Positions 14,597-19,293 of a stretch of 19,293 nucleotides of DNA are shown in pieces (position 1 is the first letter of the stretch; every line of letters starts with the position of its first letter). A program made the translations under genes and the position numbers. The notes under the pieces were generated by a model. That model searched no databases. It was not told the origin of the DNA and saw only the letters and a program-made list of their open reading frames with translations. Source of the stretch: an uncultured Caulobacterales bacterium (lineage in GTDB: Bacteria; Pseudomonadota; Alphaproteobacteria; Caulobacterales; Caulobacteraceae); contig CAISYT010000028.1 in the NCBI GenBank assembly GCA_903889785.1, positions 1 to 19,293 on the forward strand. The letters are read 5' to 3'.

Positions 14597-15130
14597 ATTC
14601 GCCGCCCCATGCAAGCGCCCCCCGTCAAGGACGGTCCGCGCATTAACGACGAGATCCGAGTCCCCAAGGTCCTGCTGATCGACCAGAACGGCGAAAAGCA
14701 AGGCGTGATGCCCGTCTCGTCGGCTCTGGAAGCGGCTGAAGAAGCCGGCCTCGATCTGGTTGAGATCGTGCCCAATGCCGATCCGCCGGTGGTCAAGATC
14801 CTCGACTACGGCAAGTACAAGTTCCAGGAACAGAAGAAGAAGAACGAGGCGCGCAAGCGCCAGAAGGTTGTGGAAATCAAGGAGATCAAGCTGCGTCCGC
14901 AGATCGATGTCCACGACTATGAGGTCAAGGCCAAGGCCATGCACCGCTTCTTCGAGGAAGGTGACAAGGTGAAAGTCACCATGCGCTTCCGCGGCCGCGA
15001 GATGGCTCACCCCGAACTGGGCATGCGCCTGCTACAGCAGGTCAAGGCCGACTTCGACAGTGTAGCCAAGGTCGAGCACGAGCCGAAGATGGAAGGCCGC
15101 CAGATGGTTATGGTGCTGGCCCCCAAGTAA
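14597..15130 (+). CDS. infC: Translation initiation factor IF-3
   Basis: IF-3 binds the 30S subunit, keeps it apart from 50S and checks start-codon pairing. The protein has 177 residues from the ATT at 14597. The N-terminal domain carries GPRINDEIR and [17 protein letters not shown], the lysine-rich linker is around [16 protein letters not shown], and the C-terminal domain has [27 protein letters not shown] and a final [10 protein letters not shown] chose ATT because it has a GGAG ribosome site 8 bases upstream (14585-14588). The downstream ATG at 14609 is 20 bases from that site, and the added residues give MRRPMQAPP, as in other alphaproteobacterial IF-3 proteins. Non-canonical AUU or AUC starts underlie IF-3 self-repression in known bacteria. 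If ATG is used, the protein is four residues shorter. Confidence 0.95.
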   Translation: MRRPMQAPPVKDGPRINDEIRVPKVLLIDQNGEKQGVMPVSSALEAAEEAGLDLVEIVPNADPPVVKILDYGKYKFQEQKKKNEARKRQKVVEIKEIKLRPQIDVHDYEVKAKAMHRFFEEGDKVKVTMRFRGREMAHPELGMRLLQQVKADFDSVAKVEHEPKMEGRQMVMVLAPK

Positions 15131-15142
15131 TATGCGCCTCGA

Positions 15143-15170
15143 CCGGTGCCCCCGTCAGGCGGGACACCGG
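15143..15170 (+). promoter_or_regulatory. Stem-loop after infC
   Basis: CCGGTG (15143-15148) pairs with CACCGG (15165-15170), with an inner CCCG/CGGG helix. No T-run follows, so it is not a canonical intrinsic terminator. It may protect the infC 3' end or belong to the rpmI leader. Confidence 0.4.
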
Positions 15171-15209
15171 ACGTGGACCGGGTGCGCGGCGTCTTAGAAT
15201 TCGCCGTCC

Positions 15210-15237
15210 TTGCGTTTCGCAGGCCTTTCCCCTATAC
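15210..15237 (+). promoter_or_regulatory. Candidate rpmI-rplT promoter
   Basis: TTGCGT (15210-15215) and CTATAC (15232-15237) are separated by 16 bases. Transcription from here would start near 15244, directly ahead of the hairpin at 15252-15283, and carry rpmI and rplT. Confidence 0.35.
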
Positions 15238-15251
15238 ACGGTGCCTTCGCG

Positions 15252-15283
15252 AACCGCCGGGCCAAAGGCATGCCTTGGCGGTT
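15252..15283 (+). promoter_or_regulatory. Terminator-like hairpin in the rpmI leader
   Basis: AACCGCC (15252-15258) pairs with GGCGGTT (15277-15283). An upper AAGG/CCTT helix with a CATG loop sits above a one-sided bulge, and TTTCTT spans the 3' edge. It resembles an attenuator or a ribosomal-protein binding site ahead of rpmI-rplT. The T-tract is short, so termination would be partial at best. Confidence 0.4.
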
Positions 15284-15329
15284 TCTTATGCACTCACTAG
15301 AGGACGGGGCTGCAAAGCCTCGCAGCAAA

Positions 15330-15530
15330 ATGCCCAAGTTGAAGACCAAGTCTGGAGCGAAAAAACGCTTCAAGATAACGGCGACTGGTAAGCTGAAGGC
15401 GGGCGTCGCCGGCAAGCGCCACCGCCTGATCAGCCATAACGCCAAGTACATCCGCCAAAACCGCGGCACCAAGGTGATGAGCGCTTCGGATTCGAAGACG
15501 ATCAAATCCTACCTGCCGTACGGCTTGTAA
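15330..15530 (+). CDS. rpmI: 50S ribosomal protein L35
   Basis: A 66-residue basic protein of normal L35 length, which assembles into the large ribosomal subunit. It begins [15 protein letters not shown] and contains [18 protein letters not shown] and a final SYLPYGL, all typical. The frame is open further upstream, but L35 almost always starts at MPK, which fixes 15330. There is no Shine-Dalgarno sequence at normal distance. The nearest purine tract, AGAGGA at 15299-15304, lies 25 bases away. Between the two is a small GGCT-GCAA-AGCC hairpin (15308-15319) that could bring it closer. It is followed 14 bases later by rplT. Confidence 0.96.
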   Translation: MPKLKTKSGAKKRFKITATGKLKAGVAGKRHRLISHNAKYIRQNRGTKVMSASDSKTIKSYLPYGL

Positions 15531-15544
15531 GAGGGGGATGACAG

Positions 15545-15901
15545 ATGGCACGCGTTAAACGGGGCGTCACCGCCCACGCCAAGCACAAAAAAGTTCTAGA
15601 GCAGGCCAAGGGCTTCTACGGCCGCCGCAAGAACACCATCCGTACGGCCAAGGCCGCGGTGGACAAGGCCGGCCAGTACGCCTACCGCGACCGCAAGGTC
15701 CGCAAGCGCGCCTTCCGCGCCCTGTGGATCCAGCGCATCAACGCCGCGGCCCGTCTGGAAGGCTATACCTACAGCCAGTTTATTCATGGCCTGGACAAGG
15801 CCGGGATCATCATGGACCGCAAGGTTCTCGCCGACATCGCCGGCGCCGATCCCGCCGCGTTTAAGGCCGTCGCCGACAAGGTCCGCGCCGCCCTGGCTTA
15901 A
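15545..15901 (+). CDS. rplT: 50S ribosomal protein L20
   Basis: A 118-residue large-subunit protein needed early in 50S assembly, where it binds 23S rRNA. The N-terminal extension [16 protein letters not shown] and the segments [16 protein letters not shown] and [19 protein letters not shown] are diagnostic. The globular C-terminal half includes [15 protein letters not shown]. In E. coli and Bacillus, L20 represses its own operon by binding a leader RNA. The same may apply here, given the structured region before rpmI. A strong GAGGGGG ribosome site precedes the ATG. An intrinsic terminator follows about 30 bases after the stop. Confidence 0.97.
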   Translation: MARVKRGVTAHAKHKKVLEQAKGFYGRRKNTIRTAKAAVDKAGQYAYRDRKVRKRAFRALWIQRINAAARLEGYTYSQFIHGLDKAGIIMDRKVLADIAGADPAAFKAVADKVRAALA

Positions 15902-15930
15902 GCTTTTGGGTCTTTGATCCGAAGACCATC

Positions 15931-15961
15931 AAGCCCCTCGGTACGAGCCGGGGGGCTTTTT
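15931..15961 (+). terminator. Intrinsic terminator after rplT
   Basis: AAGCCCCTCGG (15931-15941) pairs with CCGGGGGGCTT (15948-15958) in an 11-base-pair stem with one G-T wobble and a six-base loop, TACGAG. A T-run closes the structure. It would end the infC/rpmI-rplT transcript before pheS, though readthrough into pheST cannot be excluded. Confidence 0.85.
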
Positions 15962-16012
15962 ACTGCCTGGCAAGTTCCAACCAGCACCAAAACCGCCTAG
16001 AGCCTTTTCGCC

Positions 16013-17086
16013 ATGACAGACCTGATCGCCCTCGAAGCTGACCTGACCGCACAGATCGCGGCTGCCGCTGATCCTGCCGCGCTTGAAGCGGTGCGCGTTG
16101 CCGCCCTGGGCAAGACCGGCGCGGTCAGCACATTGCTCAAGTCGCTGGGCGGGATGAACACGGAAGACCGCCAGGTTCAGGGGCCGGCGATCAACGGCCT
16201 GCGCGATCGGGTTGCCGCTACGATTGCGAGCGCCAAGGCCGCCCTGGAAACCGCCAAGCTCGACGCCCGCCTCGCGGCCGAAGCGGTGGACCTCTCTCTG
16301 CCCGCGCCACCGCGCCGAAAGGGATCGGTACACCCGACCATGCAGGCCATGGACGAGATCATCTCAATCTTCGCCGAGATGGGTTTCGCAGTGGCCGAGG
16401 GCCCGGACATCGAGGACGACTTCCACAACTTTACCGCCCTGAACTTCCCGCCCAAGCACCCGGCGCGGGAGATGCACGACACCTTCTTCTTCAACCCGAA
16501 GACAGACGGAGAGCGGATGCTACTGCGCACCCACACCAGCCCCGTGCAGGTACGTACCATGCTGAGCCAGAAACCGCCCATCCGTATCGTCGCGCCTGGC
16601 CGGACCTATCGCTGCGACAGCGACGCCACGCACACGCCGATGTTCCATCAGATCGAAGGTCTGGTAATCGACCGTGGCATCCATATGGGCCACCTGAAAT
16701 GGACCCTGAACAGTTTCATCGGCCGCTATTTCGAGACCAGCGCCGTGACCACGCGCTTCCGCCCGCACCACTTCCCCTTCACCGAGCCGAGCGCGGAGAT
16801 GGATGTCGGCTGTGACCGTTCTGGCGGTGAACTGAAGATCGGCCAGGGCGCTGACTGGCTGGAAATCCTGGGCTGCGGCATGGTGCACCCCAATGTGCTG
16901 CGCGCCTGTGGCATCGACCCGGATGAATACCAGGGCTTCGCCTTTGGTATGGGCGTCGACCGCCTGGCCATGCTCAAATACGGCATGAGCGATCTGCGCG
17001 AGATGTTCGCGGGCGATACCCGCTGGCTGGCGCACTATGGCTTCTCGGCCTTCGCCGCGCCGAACCCGGCCTCGGGACTGAGCTAG
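16013..17086 (+). CDS. pheS: Phenylalanine-tRNA ligase alpha subunit
   Basis: The 357-residue catalytic alpha subunit of the (alpha-beta)2 enzyme that charges tRNA-Phe with phenylalanine in the cytoplasm. The N-terminal 90 residues are helical and Ala-rich, matching the coiled-coil arm that contacts tRNA. Class II catalytic motifs follow: [19 protein letters not shown] (motif 1), [14 protein letters not shown] and [18 protein letters not shown] (motif 2 region), and [21 protein letters not shown] (motif 3, split at the GMGVDR core). [10 protein letters not shown] lines the Phe pocket. Length is normal. The start has only a weak TAGAG site upstream, but it fits the family N terminus ([11 protein letters not shown]). 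pheT begins 11 bases after its stop codon. Confidence 0.97.
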   Translation: MTDLIALEADLTAQIAAAADPAALEAVRVAALGKTGAVSTLLKSLGGMNTEDRQVQGPAINGLRDRVAATIASAKAALETAKLDARLAAEAVDLSLPAPPRRKGSVHPTMQAMDEIISIFAEMGFAVAEGPDIEDDFHNFTALNFPPKHPAREMHDTFFFNPKTDGERMLLRTHTSPVQVRTMLSQKPPIRIVAPGRTYRCDSDATHTPMFHQIEGLVIDRGIHMGHLKWTLNSFIGRYFETSAVTTRFRPHHFPFTEPSAEMDVGCDRSGGELKIGQGADWLEILGCGMVHPNVLRACGIDPDEYQGFAFGMGVDRLAMLKYGMSDLREMFAGDTRWLAHYGFSAFAAPNPASGLS

Positions 17087-17097
17087 GGAGCGCGGCG

Positions 17098-19293
17098 ATG
17101 AAGTTCACCCTTTCCTGGCTCAAAGATCATCTCGACACCCCGGCCAGCGCCGGTGAGGTTGTCAACGCCATGACCATGGCGGGTCTTGAGGTCGAGCATG
17201 TCACCGACCCGGCGGCCAAGCTGGCGGCCTTCAGCGTGGCCAAGATCATTGAAGCCGTGCCGCACCCGAATGCCGACCGGCTGCGGGTCTGTCAGGTCGA
17301 CACCATCGACGGCCGCAAGGAAATCGTCTGCGGTGCCCCCAATGCGCGGGCGGGCCTGACCACGATCTATGCTCCGATTGGGGCCTATGTGCCGGGGCTG
17401 GGCGTCACCCTGGTCGAGAAGCCGGTCCGTGGTGTGGTCTCTATGGGTATGCTGTGTTCGGCCTCGGAGCTGGAAACCGCCAGCGAGTCTGACGGCATCA
17501 TGGACCTGCCTGACACCTTGAAAGTCGGTGCGAGCGTCGCCAAGGCTCTGGGCCTGGAAGCCGTGATCGATTTCGAGGTTACGCCCAACAGGCCCGACTG
17601 GCTGGGCGTGCACGGTATCGCCCGCGACCTTGCCGCTGCTGGGGTTGGCAATTTCATCGAAAAGCCGATCGCGCCGGTGGCTGGCACGTTCCCCTGCCCT
17701 ATCACGGTCAAGGTGGATGGCGATGCCTGTCCGGTGTTTGCTGGACGACTGATCCGAGGCGTCAGCAACGGCCCCTCGCCCGAGTGGTTGCAGGCGCGAC
17801 TGCGGGCCGTGGGGCTGCGCCCGATCAACGCCCTGGTCGATGCTACCAACCTGATCAGCCTGGACCGTTGCCGCCCGCTGCATGTCTATGATGCGGCGCT
17901 ACTGGTCGGCACGACCATCGAGGCGCGGCTGGGCCATCATAGCGACCACGGTGACGAACAGCTGATTGCGCTCGACGGCAAGACCTATGACCTCGGGGCG
18001 CAGATGTGCGTCATCGCCGATGCCGAGGGCGAGCGCCCGGTTGGCCTGGGCGGGGTGATGGGCGGTGCCAGCACCGGCTGTTCCGAAACCACAACAACCG
18101 TCTTTGTGGAGAGTGCATGGTTCGATCCGATCCGCACCGCCCAGACCGGCCGTACCACCGGCATCAGTTCAGACGCCCAATACCGCTTTGCCCGTGGCGT
18201 CGATCCGCAGTCCTGCCTCGATGGGCTTGAGCTGGCTACAAAGCTGATCCTGGACTTCTGTGGCGGCGAGCCGTCGGACGTGGTGATCGCGGGCCAACCG
18301 CCGGCACCGCCAGCGGGATTCGAGTTTGATCCTGCCTATGTGAAGCAGCTGGCAGGGCTGGACCTGCCTTACGGCCGTGCCCTGGAAATCTTGAGCGCGC
18401 TTGGCTTCGACTCCAAAGGCAACAAAATTACCCCGCCGACCTGGAGGCGCGATGTCGGCGGCAAGGCGGATCTGGTCGAGGAAGTGGCACGCATCGCTGG
18501 CTTCGACGCCCTGCCCTCTACCCCATTGCCCGATGTGGAGCGCCCACCCGGCGGTATTTTGAACCCACTCCAGGCCCGCGTTCGCATCGCGCGCCGCGCC
18601 CTGGCCGCCGCCGGCTATCACGAGGCCCTAACCTGGTCCTTCACCAAACAGAGCACCGCAGCCCTGTTTGGAGGCGGTGAGGCTGAGCTTGTGCTGGCCA
18701 ATCCGATCGCCGCCGAACTGGACTGTATGCGGCCCTCGATCCTGCCCAACCTGATCGAAGCGGCGGGGCGTAACGCCAACCGGGGTTTCGCAGATGCGGC
18801 GCTTTACGAGATCGGCCCGGTCTATCTGGGCGACGGACCCAACGACCAACGCACCGCTATTGGCGCGGTGCTCAGCAGCCATCCTGCCCGCGATTGGGGC
18901 GGTAAGCCGGCAGACCCGCTGTTTGCCCTCAAGGGCGACCTACTGGACCTGTTGGAAGAGATCGGCGCACCGCTTGGCAGCCTGCAAACCGTGCAGGGCT
19001 CGGCCGGTGCCTGGTGGCACCCCGGCCGCAGCGCCAGCCTACAGCTGGGGCCCAAGACCGTTGTGGCAACGTTCGGGGAACTGCATCCGTCCGCGCTCAA
19101 GGCCCTGGACGTGGACGGCCCCGTCTATGGCTTTGAGATCACGCTCGACAACGTGCCACCGCCAAAGCACCGGGCTGTAAAGACCAAGCCGGCCTTCGAT
19201 GGCTCATCACTGATGCCGCTGTCGCGCGATTTTGCCTTCCTGGCGGACCAGAATAAGAGCGCCGGCGACCTGGCCCGCGCCGCAGCCGGTGCC
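17098..19293 (+). CDS. pheT: Phenylalanine-tRNA ligase beta subunit, 3' end missing
   Basis: The beta subunit of the same synthetase; 732 residues are visible and the frame is still open at the right edge, so roughly the last 65-70 residues of a normal 800-residue protein are missing. It opens [16 protein letters not shown]. The tRNA-binding OB-like domain is next ([13 protein letters not shown] and [10 protein letters not shown], about 60-90), then the B3/B4 editing domain with TPNRPDWLG and [22 protein letters not shown]. The B5 and catalytic-like domains follow ([41 protein letters not shown]). The final visible part, [19 protein letters not shown], starts the anticodon-binding fold. RDRC replaces the more usual DRG before RPLHVYD (Cys for Gly). 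GGGAG precedes the start, 8 bases upstream. No frameshift was seen. Confidence 0.96.
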   Translation, partial: MKFTLSWLKDHLDTPASAGEVVNAMTMAGLEVEHVTDPAAKLAAFSVAKIIEAVPHPNADRLRVCQVDTIDGRKEIVCGAPNARAGLTTIYAPIGAYVPGLGVTLVEKPVRGVVSMGMLCSASELETASESDGIMDLPDTLKVGASVAKALGLEAVIDFEVTPNRPDWLGVHGIARDLAAAGVGNFIEKPIAPVAGTFPCPITVKVDGDACPVFAGRLIRGVSNGPSPEWLQARLRAVGLRPINALVDATNLISLDRCRPLHVYDAALLVGTTIEARLGHHSDHGDEQLIALDGKTYDLGAQMCVIADAEGERPVGLGGVMGGASTGCSETTTTVFVESAWFDPIRTAQTGRTTGISSDAQYRFARGVDPQSCLDGLELATKLILDFCGGEPSDVVIAGQPPAPPAGFEFDPAYVKQLAGLDLPYGRALEILSALGFDSKGNKITPPTWRRDVGGKADLVEEVARIAGFDALPSTPLPDVERPPGGILNPLQARVRIARRALAAAGYHEALTWSFTKQSTAALFGGGEAELVLANPIAAELDCMRPSILPNLIEAAGRNANRGFADAALYEIGPVYLGDGPNDQRTAIGAVLSSHPARDWGGKPADPLFALKGDLLDLLEEIGAPLGSLQTVQGSAGAWWHPGRSASLQLGPKTVVATFGELHPSALKALDVDGPVYGFEITLDNVPPPKHRAVKTKPAFDGSSLMPLSRDFAFLADQNKSAGDLARAAAGA

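Noticed and set aside
17083..17883. A 266-codon minus-strand frame opposite pheT
   Set aside because: pheT is unmistakable on the plus strand; the antisense frame has shadow-like Asp/Arg/Gln/His composition and no domain.
1..19293. CRISPR array, insertion sequence, toxin-antitoxin or phage-defence system
   Set aside because: No regularly spaced repeats, transposase motifs, terminal inverted repeats or defence-gene signatures were seen on either strand.

Overview
The window looks like a chromosomal segment of an alphaproteobacterium, most likely from the Caulobacteraceae. It is GC-rich and densely coded. IF-3, L35 and L20 are of alphaproteobacterial type, the infC-rpmI-rplT-pheS-pheT order is conserved, and envelope and glycan genes are common. 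The assignment rests on recognised protein and gene-order patterns, not on a database search.

Layout: (1) Bases 1-1490 hold the C-terminal part of a ZnuD-like TonB-dependent receptor. (2) Bases 1491-1868 hold no convincing gene. They contain a short direct repeat beside the 3' end of a tRNA(CAT) gene on the minus strand (1869-1945), whose promoter lies at 1986-2014. (3) A GT4 glycosyltransferase and an asparagine-synthase-like amidotransferase overlap by one base (2159-4857) and look like a small glycan-building or glycan-modifying unit. (4) A very AT-rich tract follows, then two exported hydrolases: an MBL-fold enzyme and an SGNH-type esterase. (5) Two minus-strand genes come next: a Tat-exported SMP-30/gluconolactonase-like protein and an L-2-hydroxyglutarate-oxidase-like FAD enzyme. 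They diverge from an Lrp/AsnC regulator and a pirin, with a perfect inverted repeat in the divergent gap. (6) pgsA follows an alpha/beta hydrolase on the minus strand. (7) A second glycan unit (GT4 and GT9 with an ATGA overlap) lies at 12240-14398. (8) The last third is translation machinery: infC (probable ATT start), a structured 199-base gap, rpmI, rplT, an intrinsic terminator, pheS, and pheT running off the right edge.

Working together: the two glycosyltransferase units and pgsA point to envelope synthesis (surface glycan and phosphatidylglycerol). The Lrp/FAD-enzyme/SMP-30 block looks like a small regulated catabolic module. The infC-pheT block is housekeeping. I found no CRISPR array, insertion sequence, toxin-antitoxin pair or recognisable defence system. 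The most notable signals are regulatory: the infC start, the rpmI leader, the Lrp-side palindrome, the AT-rich repeat tract, and a possible attachment-site relic beside the tRNA.
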